Assembly: GCF_040049275.1 (NCBI RefSeq)
Contig: NZ_JBDZDT010000002.1
Location: 1-64,000, forward strand
Direction: 5' to 3'
Source of the DNA: Aquabacter sp040049275
GTDB lineage: Bacteria > Pseudomonadota > Alphaproteobacteria > Rhizobiales > Xanthobacteraceae
DNA length: 64,000 nucleotides
Positions 44,672-53,769 of the stretch are shown piece after piece. A program made the translations under genes and the position numbers. Under the pieces are notes generated by a model. The model was not told where the DNA came from. It made no database searches and saw nothing but the letters and a program-made list of their open reading frames with translations. Numbering within the stretch: position 1 is the stretch's first letter; every line of letters starts with the position of its first letter.

Positions 44672-45232
44672 ATGGAGCACGAGCATCAGGTCACCATCCG
44701 GCCATCGCGGGACACGGACGTGGAGGCCATGCTGGCGATCTATCGCCGGCACATCCGCCGCGGCGTCGAGGATGGGGTGGACGATGGCGATACGCCGCAG
44801 CCGGACGATCTGCGCGAGCGGCGCAAGAACCTGCGCAGCCGCCGCTTCCCGCATATCGTGGCGACCCGCGACGGAGAGGTGGTGGGCTATGCCTACGTGG
44901 TGCTGTTCCGGAAACGGCCGGCCTATCGCTATACGGTGAAGCATTCCATCTACGTGCACCACCAGCATGTGGGCTGCGGCGTCGGGCGGCTGCTGATGCA
45001 GGGCCTCATCGACGCCTGCGCGGCGGCCGGCTTCCGGCAGATGATCGGCTATATCGACGGCGACAACACCGCCTCGCTCACGCTCCACGACAAGTTCGGC
45101 TTCACCCGAGTGGGCCTCCTGCCGGGGGTCGCTTATCGCTATGGCCGCTGGGCCGACAGCGTGATGGTGCAGCGATCCCTTGGCCCCGGCTCCACCGTCC
45201 CGCCGCCGCCTTTGCCGCTGTCCACGCGATAG
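44672..45232 (+). CDS. GNAT-family N-acetyltransferase
   Basis: 186 aa from ATG 44672. The acetyl-CoA loop is HVGCGVGRLLMQGLI (~101-115), followed by MIGYIDGDNTASLTLHDKFGF (~125-145) typical of the phosphinothricin-acetyltransferase-like branch. Following an amino-acid decarboxylase, a polyamine or amino-acid amine acceptor is plausible but unproven. C-terminus is a Pro-rich tail. Confidence 0.85.
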   Translation: MEHEHQVTIRPSRDTDVEAMLAIYRRHIRRGVEDGVDDGDTPQPDDLRERRKNLRSRRFPHIVATRDGEVVGYAYVVLFRKRPAYRYTVKHSIYVHHQHVGCGVGRLLMQGLIDACAAAGFRQMIGYIDGDNTASLTLHDKFGFTRVGLLPGVAYRYGRWADSVMVQRSLGPGSTVPPPPLPLSTR

Positions 45233-45238
45233 TCCCGC

Positions 45239-45958
45239 TCAGGCAGAGCGGGCTCGCTTGCGGGCGGGTTCCTTGGCGGGCTCTTCCTTCGCGGGGGAAC
45301 CGCCGGCGGGGAGGTCGCGGAACTTGGCCGTGTGCAGGATGTGGTTCCGCATGACGGCGGTGGCCCGCTCCCCATCGCGCGCTTCCAGGGCGGCGAGCAA
45401 TTCCTGGATCTCGCCGAAGGCGCAGCGCTGGCGCTTGGCGGAGCCGACGCTGCCGCGCTGGATCCAGTGCACCTTGTCCAGAATGTTGAAGAGGATGCCG
45501 GAAATGAGCTGGTTGCCGCCCGCCATGTAGATGGCGCGGTGGGTCTGGAGGTCGAGCTGAAGATATTCCTCGAACCGCTCCTCGCTCACCTCGCTGCCGA
45601 AGGCGTCGAAGGCGCGCTTCAGCTTCAGCAATTCTGCCCCCGACATGCGCGTCGCCGCAAGGCCCGCCACCGCCGGCTCCAGGATGAGCCGCAGCTCGAA
45701 AACCTCGTTCATCTCCGCGTCGGTCAGGCCCTTCACATAGGTGCCGCTCTGGGGCGAGACCGCGATCCAGCCTTCCCCCTGCAGGCGGGCGAGGGCGGTG
45801 CGGATGGGCGAACGCCCCACCCCGAGCTCGGCCGCAAGGCGCACTTCGGACAGCTTCTCGCCGGGGGCGTAGCGGCGGTCCATGATGCGGGACTTGATCT
45901 CGCGATAGGAAGCCGCCGCGCGTCCAATATCCGCCGTTGCAGCACTGAAATCATTCAT
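45239..45958 (-). CDS. GntR/FCD-family transcriptional regulator
   Basis: 239 aa from ATG 45958, overlapping the acyl-CoA synthetase stop by eight bases; an ATG 21 bases upstream is an alternative. Winged helix at ~12-75 (KLSEVRLAAELGVGRSPIRT; RLQGEGWIAVSPQSGTYV), FCD domain with FELRLILEPAVAGLAA, and a Lys/Glu/Pro/Arg-rich tail of ~25 residues. Last gene of the ABC-crotonase-synthetase operon, so it most likely controls that operon through the palindrome at 51634. Confidence 0.9.
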   Translation of the reverse strand: MNDFSAATADIGRAAASYREIKSRIMDRRYAPGEKLSEVRLAAELGVGRSPIRTALARLQGEGWIAVSPQSGTYVKGLTDAEMNEVFELRLILEPAVAGLAATRMSGAELLKLKRAFDAFGSEVSEERFEEYLQLDLQTHRAIYMAGGNQLISGILFNILDKVHWIQRGSVGSAKRQRCAFGEIQELLAALEARDGERATAVMRNHILHTAKFRDLPAGGSPAKEEPAKEPARKRARSA

Positions 45959-48104
45959 CGGACGTCTGGTGCCTTGCATCGGGATTGGACTGCTTCGGTA
46001 TAATCACGCAATCGAGGGCGCTGCAACCCTCGCCCTCCCTGAATACAGCAAGCGGGTTGATCTCCACCTCCGAGACCTCAGACGCGAAGTCCGACAGGAA
46101 GGTTGAAAGGGCACTGATGGTCTTGGCGACCGCCTTCTTGTCTCCGGGTTGCTTGCCGCGCCAGCCATTCAACAGGCGGGAAACTTGCGTCGTCTGCAAG
46201 GCTTCGAGAGCTTGGTCTTCGCTGATGGGGGCGATGCGCACCGCCACATCCTTGTAGAGCTCCACCTCCACGCCGCCGGCCCCCACCACGATGAGCGGGC
46301 CGAAATCGGGATCGATGCGCGCGCCCACGAACAGCTCGGCAATGGGGGAGGCCTGCTCCTGCACCAGAAGGCCGAGCACGGCGCCGGTCTTCACGGCGGC
46401 GGCGCTTTCCAGCATGCGCGCGGCAGCGCTGCGGACATCCTCGTCCGTCTTCAGCCCCACCTTCACAAGGCCGGCGTCGGATTTGTGGACCAGGTTCTCC
46501 ACGAGGCCCTTCATCACGACGGGATAGCCCAGCTCCTGCGCCGCGCGCACCGCCTCATCAGGGCTTGCCACGAGGCGCTCGCGCGGCCCGGCGATCCCAT
46601 AGGCGCCGAGCACGTTTTTGGCCTCGCTTTCCGTGGCGAGGCGCGAGGCGGGGATCCCGCTCATGCGGGCGCGGGCCAGGGGAGCGAAAGCGGAGGCGAT
46701 GCCGTCCCGGGCCGGAGAGGCGCCGGTTGCCGCCCAGCGGCCGTAGCGCGCGAGCGCCGTCATGCCCGCCCGCGTCCCGCGCAGATAGGGCACGCCCAGC
46801 GCCTTGGCGGCGGCGTTCAATTGCACATGGGGCTGGTCGGAGAGGTTGGAGAGCGCCACCAGCGGCGTGCCCGTATCCTTCGCGCCCGCCGCCACGGAGG
46901 TGAGGAGCGCCGAATAGCGCGCCGCCTGCTGCGCGCCGAGGCCGAAGGGCGCGTCCTGCACCAGGACCAGCATGCCCACATCGTCCTGCGCGGTGATGGA
47001 CCGTGCGCAGCCGCGTGCCACCTCGGGATCGTAGAGGCCGGCCCAGGTGAGGTCGAGCGGGTTGGCGATATGGGCGAATTCCGGCAGCAGCGCCTTGAGG
47101 CCGGCTGCGGTGTCCGCGCTGAGCGGGGCGAATTCGAACCCCACTTCTTCCGCCATGTCGAGGGCGAGCGCGATCTCCCCGCCCGAGAGCGAGAGCGCCG
47201 CCGCCTTGCGGCCCTTGGGCATCTGCTGGAGTTCGGAGACGAGCAGCGCGGTCTCGATCAGCTCGTCCAGGGAGAAGACCTGGATGGCGCCAGCGTCCGC
47301 CAGGGCCGCATCGCACGCCTCGATGCTGCCGGCGACGGCGCCGGTATGGGCCATCACCGCCTGCTGGCCCTGCTGCGAGCGGCCGCTCTTCAGCACGATG
47401 ACCGGCTTGCCCTTTTCCCGGGCGCGGCGCACGGCCGCGATAAAATGGGCGGTCTTCTTGATCTGCTCGGCGAACACCACGATGGTGGTCACCGCCGGAT
47501 CGTCGAGGAAGGCCTCGATATAGTCCGCCGCTGTCGTCACCGCCTCGTTGCCGGAGGTGACCACATAGCTGAAGCCGAGGCCGCGCGCAGAGTTGAGCAG
47601 CGCGATGCCCACCGACCCGCTTTGCAGCACCGCCGCGATGCCGCCGCGCTCGATCCTGTCCGGCAGGGAGGTGCCGAACAAGGCGGTCTTGCCGGTGAAG
47701 TTGAGCAGTCCCAGGCAATTGGGGCCGCAGACCGCAAGGTCGTGCTCCTGCGCGATGCGCACCAGCTCCGCCTGCGCCGCCTTGCCTGCTTCGCCGGTCT
47801 CGCCGAAGCCGCTGGAGAGGATGACGAGGGCGCCCGCGCCCTTCGCCACCGCCTCGCGGGCGACGCCCGCCACGGCCTCGGCCCCCACCGCCACGAACAC
47901 GGCATCCACCGTGCCGGGAATGTCGGCGAGGGTGGCATAGGCCTTCTGGCCGAGCAGCTCGGCCCGGCGCGGGTTCACGAGATGGACGTCGCCCTCATAT
48001 CCCACATGCTGGAGGGCGTTCCAGGCGTTCAGTCCCGGCCCCACCTTGTCGGACGCACCGACAATGGCGATGGACCGCGGCCGCAGCAGACTTTCGATGC
48101 CCAT
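45951..48104 (-). CDS. NDP-forming acyl-CoA synthetase
   Basis: About 717 aa. The N-terminal CoA-binding domain (RSIAIVGASDKVGPGLNAW), succinyl-CoA-synthetase-like middle with the phospho-His in QAVMAHTGAVAGS (~250), and a C-terminal ATP-grasp domain (GYPVVMKGLVENLVHKSDAG, ~535) make a fused alpha-beta enzyme. Converts a carboxylic acid, CoA and NTP to acyl-CoA. GTG 48107 and ATG 48104 are both possible starts, across the crotonase stop. The acid is presumably the ligand of the co-encoded transporter. Confidence 0.92.
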   Translation of the reverse strand: MGIESLLRPRSIAIVGASDKVGPGLNAWNALQHVGYEGDVHLVNPRRAELLGQKAYATLADIPGTVDAVFVAVGAEAVAGVAREAVAKGAGALVILSSGFGETGEAGKAAQAELVRIAQEHDLAVCGPNCLGLLNFTGKTALFGTSLPDRIERGGIAAVLQSGSVGIALLNSARGLGFSYVVTSGNEAVTTAADYIEAFLDDPAVTTIVVFAEQIKKTAHFIAAVRRAREKGKPVIVLKSGRSQQGQQAVMAHTGAVAGSIEACDAALADAGAIQVFSLDELIETALLVSELQQMPKGRKAAALSLSGGEIALALDMAEEVGFEFAPLSADTAAGLKALLPEFAHIANPLDLTWAGLYDPEVARGCARSITAQDDVGMLVLVQDAPFGLGAQQAARYSALLTSVAAGAKDTGTPLVALSNLSDQPHVQLNAAAKALGVPYLRGTRAGMTALARYGRWAATGASPARDGIASAFAPLARARMSGIPASRLATESEAKNVLGAYGIAGPRERLVASPDEAVRAAQELGYPVVMKGLVENLVHKSDAGLVKVGLKTDEDVRSAAARMLESAAAVKTGAVLGLLVQEQASPIAELFVGARIDPDFGPLIVVGAGGVEVELYKDVAVRIAPISEDQALEALQTTQVSRLLNGWRGKQPGDKKAVAKTISALSTFLSDFASEVSEVEINPLAVFREGEGCSALDCVIIPKQSNPDARHQTSDE

Positions 48105-48889
48105 CACACCCTCGCAAACACGGGGTCGCGCTTCTCTGTGAAGGCCTTCGGGCCTTCATGGGCGTCCGGGTGGGAGAAGACCTGCTGGCAGATCTCTTCC
48201 TCGAACACCGTCATGGCATCCCAGCCCTCGCGCATGTTGAAGGCGATGGCTTGGCGGGTGGCGCGGATGGCGTTGGGTGAGGCCTTGGAGATGCGCGTCG
48301 CGATGGCCTTGGCTTCCTCCATCAGCTTCTCGCGCGGCACCACCTTGGTGACGAGGCCGATCTCGTGGGCGGTCTTGGCGTCGAAATTCTCGCCGATGAG
48401 CAGGATGTCCAGCGCCCGGTTGCGCCCCACGAGGCGAGGCAGGCGGGTGAGGCCCATGCCCCAGCTCGGCACCATGCCGATATAGGCGTCGCCCGCGCGG
48501 AAGATGGCGTTGTCCGCCGCGATGCGGATGTCGCAGACCCAGCCGATGGCCGTGCCGCCGCCGATGCAATAGCCATGGATCGCGGAGACCACCGGGATGA
48601 AGAAATTCTCCAGCCGGTTGAGCGTGCGCCGGCCCAGCTCGCGGAACGTCTTGGCCGCCTCCGGCCCGCCGAAATCGCGCTCCTGGCGCAGGTCGCCGCC
48701 GGCGCTGAACGCCTTCTCGCCCGCGCCGGTGAGGATGACGCAGCGCGCCTCGCCTTCGCGCTCGATCTCGTCGAGCGCCGCGATGAGCCCTTCCAGCACT
48801 GCAGACGACAGCGCGTTCACCGGCGGATTGGCGAGGGTGATGGTGGCGACATAGCCGTCGCGCTCGATCTTCACGAGGGGGGTGCTCAT
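48104..48889 (-). CDS. Crotonase (enoyl-CoA hydratase/isomerase)-family enzyme with altered active site
   Basis: 261 aa. Crotonase fold with oxyanion-hole loops AGGDLRQ (~63-69) and IHGYCIGGGTAIGWVCD (~104-120). Aligned to rat mitochondrial hydratase, Glu144 corresponds to Ala114 here (GGGTAIG for GGGCELA) and Glu164 to Asp134 (RAGDAYIG). With one glutamate missing, plain hydration is doubtful; isomerase, lyase or ring-opening chemistry are options. Encoded between the ABC permease and an acyl-CoA synthetase, so it acts on the resulting CoA thioester. Confidence 0.88.
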   Translation of the reverse strand: MSTPLVKIERDGYVATITLANPPVNALSSAVLEGLIAALDEIEREGEARCVILTGAGEKAFSAGGDLRQERDFGGPEAAKTFRELGRRTLNRLENFFIPVVSAIHGYCIGGGTAIGWVCDIRIAADNAIFRAGDAYIGMVPSWGMGLTRLPRLVGRNRALDILLIGENFDAKTAHEIGLVTKVVPREKLMEEAKAIATRISKASPNAIRATRQAIAFNMREGWDAMTVFEEEICQQVFSHPDAHEGPKAFTEKRDPVFARV

Positions 48890-48924
48890 GGCATTGCTCC
48901 GGGCCGGTTGAAGGGGTCTTGGGA

Positions 48925-49719
48925 TCAGTGGTCGTTGGGCTGAAGCCCCTGGGGTTTGCCCCAGAAGACAAGCCGCACGTGGAAGAAGCGGACCATGCCG
49001 TGCAGCAGGATGCCGAGCACGGCGAGCACCACCAGCACCGCGAACATGCCGGAGACATCCATGTTGTAATTGAGCTGCATCAGCAGGTTGCCGAGGCCCC
49101 GGTCGGCGCCGATGAACTCGCCCACCAGCGCGCCGGTGATGCTGAACACGATGGCGACGTTCAGCCCCGCGAAGATGAAGGGCAGGGAGTTCGGGAACAC
49201 CACCATGCGGAATTCCTGCCAGCGCGAGGCCACCAGCGAGCGCATGAGGTCGATCTTCTCCGCCTCGATGGTGGAGAAGCCGATGATCGCGTTGATGAGC
49301 ACCGGGAAGAAGGAGATGATCGCCGCGATCGCGATCTTGGACTCGATGCCAATGCCCACCCACACCACGATGAGGGGGGCGAGCGCCACTTTCGGCAGCG
49401 CCTGGAAGCCCACGAGATAGGGCATCAGCGCGCGCTCGATGAGCGCCGAGCGGGTGACGAGGAAGGCGCAGAACACCGCCGCAGCCGACCCGATGAGGAA
49501 GCCGCAGAGCGCCTCGAACAGGGTGATGACGGTGGCCTCCAGCAGCAGGCCGCGCTCGGTGATGATCCAGAGCGAGCGGAGCACGGAGGAGGGCGGGGGG
49601 ATGAGCAGAGCCGACACCCCGAAGATCCGAGGCAGGGCTTCCCACAGGCCGAACAGGATGATGCCGGCCACCAGAGGCGGGGCATAGCGGTTGATGAGGG
49701 AATTGAGGCGCAGTTTCAT
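48925..49719 (-). CDS. ABC transporter permease (SsuC/TauC-like)
   Basis: 264 aa, six membrane segments. The EAA loop appears as SLVASRWQEFRMVVFPNSLPFIFAGL (~160-185). Inner-membrane half of a nitrate/sulfonate/taurine/NMT1-type importer with the ATPase and binding protein encoded upstream. 26 bases separate it from the ATPase stop. Confidence 0.92.
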   Translation of the reverse strand: MKLRLNSLINRYAPPLVAGIILFGLWEALPRIFGVSALLIPPPSSVLRSLWIITERGLLLEATVITLFEALCGFLIGSAAAVFCAFLVTRSALIERALMPYLVGFQALPKVALAPLIVVWVGIGIESKIAIAAIISFFPVLINAIIGFSTIEAEKIDLMRSLVASRWQEFRMVVFPNSLPFIFAGLNVAIVFSITGALVGEFIGADRGLGNLLMQLNYNMDVSGMFAVLVVLAVLGILLHGMVRFFHVRLVFWGKPQGLQPNDH

Positions 49720-49745
49720 GGCGGTGTTCGTCTTTCCGGTGCTGC

Positions 49746-50525
49746 TCAGTGCAGGTCCGAGGCGAAGTAGTTCCGCAGCTTGTCGGCAAGCTCCACGAAC
49801 AGCGGGTCGATGCGGGTGCGGCTGGTGCGTGGACGCGGCAGGGGCACGTCCACCACATCGATGATGGAGCCGGGGCGCGAGGAGAACACCGCTACCTTGT
49901 CGGAGAGCAGCAGCGCCTCCTCGATGGAATGGGTGACGAGCACCACGGTCTTCGCGCTCGCCTGCCAGATGCGCAACAGCTCCAGGTTCATCGCCTCCCG
50001 CGTCAGCGCATCGAGGGCGCCGAAGGGCTCGTCCATGAGCAAGACGTCGGGGTCGTGCATCAGCGAGCGGGCGATGGCCGCGCGCTGGCGCATACCGCCG
50101 GACAGTTCGTCCGGATAACGGTCCATGAAGTTCTCGAGGCCCACAAGCTTCAGGAGGTCCTTGGCCCGGGCCTCGGCCGCCTTGCGGTTGAGCTTGAGCA
50201 CTTCCGCCGGCACGAGGACGTTCTTCAGGATGGTCCGCCAGGGCAGGAGGACCGGCGTCTGGAAGACGAGGCCGGTGTCGCGGCGCGGGCTGGTGATCTG
50301 CGCGCCGCGGATCGAGACCGAGCCGGAGGAGGCCTTCTCCAGCCCCGCAATCATGCGCAGCAGGGTGCTCTTTCCGCAGCCCGAGGGGCCGATGATGCAG
50401 ACGAACTGCTTGGCTTCGATGTCGAGCGAGGTCTCCCGCAACGCTTCGACCGTCTCGTTGGACCGGGACCGGAAGGTCTTGTTGACCTTCCGGATCGCGA
50501 TCTCCGGCGTGCCCGGCGCGGTCAT
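49746..50525 (-). CDS. ABC transporter ATP-binding protein (SsuB/TauB-like)
   Basis: 259 aa from ATG 50525, ATGA-coupled to the binding-protein stop; the open frame extends upstream without family features. Walker A GPSGCGKSTLLR (~45-56), signature LSGGMRQRAAIARSL (~142-156), Walker B VLLMDEPFGALDA and switch His in VTHSIEEA. Cytoplasmic ATPase of the importer. Confidence 0.94.
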   Translation of the reverse strand: MTAPGTPEIAIRKVNKTFRSRSNETVEALRETSLDIEAKQFVCIIGPSGCGKSTLLRMIAGLEKASSGSVSIRGAQITSPRRDTGLVFQTPVLLPWRTILKNVLVPAEVLKLNRKAAEARAKDLLKLVGLENFMDRYPDELSGGMRQRAAIARSLMHDPDVLLMDEPFGALDALTREAMNLELLRIWQASAKTVVLVTHSIEEALLLSDKVAVFSSRPGSIIDVVDVPLPRPRTSRTRIDPLFVELADKLRNYFASDLH

Positions 50526-51583
50526 TTGTAGTCCTTCGCCTGGGCGATGACCGCCTTCTTGTCGAAGTTGTTGTAGAAATCGAGGAACTTGTTTGTGTAA
50601 TAGGTGCTCACGTCGGGCTTCGACTTGATGAGGCCCGCATTGAAGAAGAAGTCCTCCGTCTGCAGCCACTCTTCCTTGGTGAAGGCACCGAAGCGGGGGT
50701 CGGTGCGGCCGTCCAGCTTGTACTTGGCGAGGCGCGCTTCCAGCACGTGGATCGCTTCCTTCAGCGCCTGCTCTTCCGGAATATTGGTGGGCTTGGAGGA
50801 GGGGTATTTCTGCCAGTGGATGCGCACCGCCGCTTCCGGATTGGTGATGGTGAACAGCGTGCCCATGGCGATGCCGCGGCCCATCTTCTCCACCACGGTG
50901 GGGTTGGCGTTCACGTAATCCTCGTTGCCCAGCAGCATCAGGCTGAGAAGCTTGGAGGTCTCGGGCGTCTCGAAATGGCGGAAGGCGAGGCCGTAATTCT
51001 CGAGCTGGGCGTAGCTCCAGTCCCACAGCGCGAGCGCGTCGACGCGGTTGGCCTTGATGGCAGCGGCCGCCTGGGCGCCGAGGCCGATGGGCAGCCATTT
51101 CACGTCGCCCTCGGGGTCGAAGCCCACCGAGCGCAGCATGGCTTTTGCCACCGGGACCGCGCCGCTCGAGAGCGAGACAACGCCGATGGTCTTATCCTTC
51201 AGGTCTTTCAACGTCTTGATGCCGCTGTCCTTCAGAACAGCGATAGTATAGATCGGCTCACGCACGTGATTATACACGGCGATGATCTTGGCCCCATCCT
51301 GGCGACCGAAGATGAGCGCCTCGGGGCTCGCCATGGTGAATTCGGCGCTGCCGGCGATGACGAGCTGCGCTGCGGCGGTGGAGCCGCTGAAGGGCGAGAC
51401 CTCCACGTCGAGACCCTGTGACTTCCAATAGCCCAGCGTTGCGGGAACGGAAGAATGCGGCGCTTCGGCCACCGTGGGCGAGGGCGAGGTGAGAAGATAA
51501 CGGACTTTGGTCTGCGCGGACGCAGGTAGGCAGGACGCCACGAGCAGAAGGCCCGCAGCGATATGCTTATGGAGCGGTGACAT
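50522..51583 (-). CDS. NMT1/SsuA-like ABC transporter substrate-binding protein
   Basis: 353 aa. Signal peptide MSPLHKHIAAGLLLVASCLPASA. Family traits: GYWKSQGLDVEVSPFSGST (~50-68), LVIAGSAEFTMASPEALIFG and DKTIGVVSLSSGAVPVAKAML. Related receptors bind sulfonates, thiamine precursors or aromatic acids such as phthalate. First gene of a minus-strand operon running to 45239; the co-encoded CoA ligase argues for a carboxylate ligand. Confidence 0.9.
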   Translation of the reverse strand: MSPLHKHIAAGLLLVASCLPASAQTKVRYLLTSPSPTVAEAPHSSVPATLGYWKSQGLDVEVSPFSGSTAAAQLVIAGSAEFTMASPEALIFGRQDGAKIIAVYNHVREPIYTIAVLKDSGIKTLKDLKDKTIGVVSLSSGAVPVAKAMLRSVGFDPEGDVKWLPIGLGAQAAAAIKANRVDALALWDWSYAQLENYGLAFRHFETPETSKLLSLMLLGNEDYVNANPTVVEKMGRGIAMGTLFTITNPEAAVRIHWQKYPSSKPTNIPEEQALKEAIHVLEARLAKYKLDGRTDPRFGAFTKEEWLQTEDFFFNAGLIKSKPDVSTYYTNKFLDFYNNFDKKAVIAQAKDYK

Positions 51584-51948
51584 CTTGGCTACCTCTGGAG
51601 TGCGTTCTTCGACGCTGGCCGATGTAGGAGACTAGTCATCTAGATGACTGTCAAGCCGCTTTTTTAATCTTGGATGATTACTGCGCCTGCGAATGTGCAG
51701 TGCGGCAAGCGTCTGCCGCCCAACGCGCCGACAAGTGGTGGCCGGGCGGGTAAAAGTAAATTTTAGCAATGGCTTAGAGGCGAAGGCCGTCATCCTCGGC
51801 GAGAAAGCGGCCGGACCGGCGCCTGCGCGGAAAGCTTCGTCTTATCGATAAAGGACGGAAACGGCGCGCAGTTCACCGGCGCGCTCTGTCAGGCTGCCTT
51901 CAGCCGTCGCATTTGCAGGCATGCCTGGGCAGAACTTGAGCCCGCGCG
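51584..51948. other. Gene-free spacer upstream of the ABC operon and downstream of batD
   Basis: 365 bases. The operator palindrome at 51634 lies at the left. AGGCATGCCT (~51917) and GGCTGCC..GGCAG-type short inverted repeats near 51890-51930 could end the batD message. An AT-richer stretch at 51655-51680 may hold the ABC-operon promoter. No gene seen. Confidence 0.4.
51634..51649. promoter_or_regulatory. Perfect 16-bp palindrome before the ABC/acyl-CoA operon
   Basis: AGTCATCTAGATGACT equals its own reverse complement and lies 51 bases upstream of the binding-protein start. Symmetry and size suit a GntR dimer; the regulator gene is the last of this operon. Confidence 0.6.
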
Positions 51949-53769
51949 TCAGCCGGCCTCGGGATAAAGCGGCGCGAGGCGGGCGCCTGCCGGGGCTCTG
52001 CGGCCGTTCTGCCCGGCCCGCTGCTCGGCCTTGAACGCCGTTAGGAATGCGGCGCCGTTCCAGGCGTGCGGTGCCGCCCCATAAAGATGGCCGCGCAGTT
52101 CCTTCACCGCATTCTGCATCTGCGGCGTGCGCGGTCCGGCCTCGGGATGGAGGCGCGCGTGGCCTTTGGCACCGTCCAGCCGGGACCAGGCGAGATAGGC
52201 CCGGTGCGCGGCGGCCGGGTCGTTATTCCTGCAGGCCGATTTGAGGTCCCGCTCCGTGGAGCGGAGGGAGCCCCCGGATACGGCGCGCGCGCCTTGGGGG
52301 CGTACGGATTGCGTGGCACGCGGCTGTGCCTGCGACGCTGCCCGCCGGCTGCGCCACCACAGGAGCGCCGCGCCCAGCACCAGCACGAGGACGAGGGCGG
52401 CGCCCAAAGCGAAGACCTCCTGCCGCAGCCAGTCCCACCATGCCAGCCAGGGGCTCGGGGCAACGGCGGTCGCCGCCTCGGTGCTTGCCGGTGCCGCGGC
52501 GGCGGCCACGGGAACAGGCTGTGGCGTGGCGGTCGCGGTGGCTGCTCCGGGCTGAACCTTGAAGGTGACCGCCGGCAGAACGGCGTGCTCCTGCGTGTTG
52601 GTCGTCGTGTTCCACCAGGGAATGTCGATGGCCGGCAGGGTGACATCCCCGGCGCGGGTCAGCACCACCGAGATGGTCTTCGTGAGGATCGCGCCGGCTT
52701 CGCCATTGATGAGCACGTTCTCCGAACGGCTGTCCTCGTCATACTGGCGCACGCCCTCGGCCTCGGGGGCGGTGATGGGCGGAAGCTGGTTGGGGCTAGC
52801 GCCCACGGCCTCCAGCTTGATGGTGCGGGTGAGGGTGTCGCCCGCCTTCGCCTGGGAGAGAGCGGGGGACCAGGCGTCCGTCAGCATGACGCGGCGTGCC
52901 GGCAGGAACCAGCCCTTGGCATCCGCCGGCCGCGGCTTCACCTCTACCTTCACCGGGTCCGAGCGGAGCGTGACGTCGCGGCCGCTCATGGAGCCGTCCA
53001 GCCAAGGCATGGGGACATTGCCCCGGCCGAGCAGGCGGGCCATCTCGGAGGGCGCGGGGCCGTTATAGCCGGGCACGTTGGCCTGCAGGGTGACCGACTG
53101 GATCTGGATGGTCCCGCTTTTCTGCGGGAGCATCAGATAGCCCTGCTCGATGACCCGGTAGCGCGTCTTGCCGATGGTCTTCAGATAGCTTTCCTGGTCG
53201 CCCTGGGGCGTGAAGGTGGCCCCTTCCGCCGTGAGCCGGCTGATGGAGCCGCTGCGCATGCCCACGCTGTCATAGATGCGCACGAAGACCGGGATCTCGC
53301 TCTGCACGTAAGGCGAGACGTCCCCCACCTCCACTTGGATGAAGATCGGCCGGTCCTCCGCCTGGCCCGAGGACGCAGTGGGCGCGGCGGGTGCCACCGC
53401 AATGCGCACCGGCGCGGAGGTGAGCCCGACTATGCTCAGCGCCGGGATGGTCAGCGCGCCCGCCCGCTTCGGCGACAGCGTCAGGATCCACTCATTGACG
53501 GTGGAGCGCTTGCCGTCGACCGTCGCGTTCCGGCTGGTCCGCCGTCGGTCGACGATGTCGAAATCCTTGGCGATCCCGCTGAGATCCGGCGGCTGCGTGC
53601 TGTCGCCGCCGGTGAGGCTGAGGATGAGGGTGAACGTCTCGCCCACCGTCACGGAGGTGCGGTCCGTGGCGACAGTGAGCGCTGCGGCAAAGCCCGGCCG
53701 GGCGCCGAACAGCGCGCAGGCGCACAGGAGCGCGATGGCAAAGAGGGTGCGCACTCCCGTCCGGCTCAC
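51949..53769 (-). CDS. batD: BatD-like protein of the aerotolerance operon
   Basis: 606 aa. Signal peptide (~1-29), then repeated beta-sandwich modules typical of BatD (LTVATDRTSVTVGETFTLIL; VEVGDVSPYVQSEIPVFVRI; GQLPP-type TLTRTIKLEAVG), a membrane segment at ~455-478 (ALGAALVLVLVLGAALLWW) and a cytoplasmic tail with helices. ATGA-coupled to the VWA/TPR gene. Bat proteins are linked to envelope stress and oxygen tolerance in other bacteria; their biochemical activity is unknown. Confidence 0.85.
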   Translation of the reverse strand: MSRTGVRTLFAIALLCACALFGARPGFAAALTVATDRTSVTVGETFTLILSLTGGDSTQPPDLSGIAKDFDIVDRRRTSRNATVDGKRSTVNEWILTLSPKRAGALTIPALSIVGLTSAPVRIAVAPAAPTASSGQAEDRPIFIQVEVGDVSPYVQSEIPVFVRIYDSVGMRSGSISRLTAEGATFTPQGDQESYLKTIGKTRYRVIEQGYLMLPQKSGTIQIQSVTLQANVPGYNGPAPSEMARLLGRGNVPMPWLDGSMSGRDVTLRSDPVKVEVKPRPADAKGWFLPARRVMLTDAWSPALSQAKAGDTLTRTIKLEAVGASPNQLPPITAPEAEGVRQYDEDSRSENVLINGEAGAILTKTISVVLTRAGDVTLPAIDIPWWNTTTNTQEHAVLPAVTFKVQPGAATATATPQPVPVAAAAAPASTEAATAVAPSPWLAWWDWLRQEVFALGAALVLVLVLGAALLWWRSRRAASQAQPRATQSVRPQGARAVSGGSLRSTERDLKSACRNNDPAAAHRAYLAWSRLDGAKGHARLHPEAGPRTPQMQNAVKELRGHLYGAAPHAWNGAAFLTAFKAEQRAGQNGRRAPAGARLAPLYPEAG

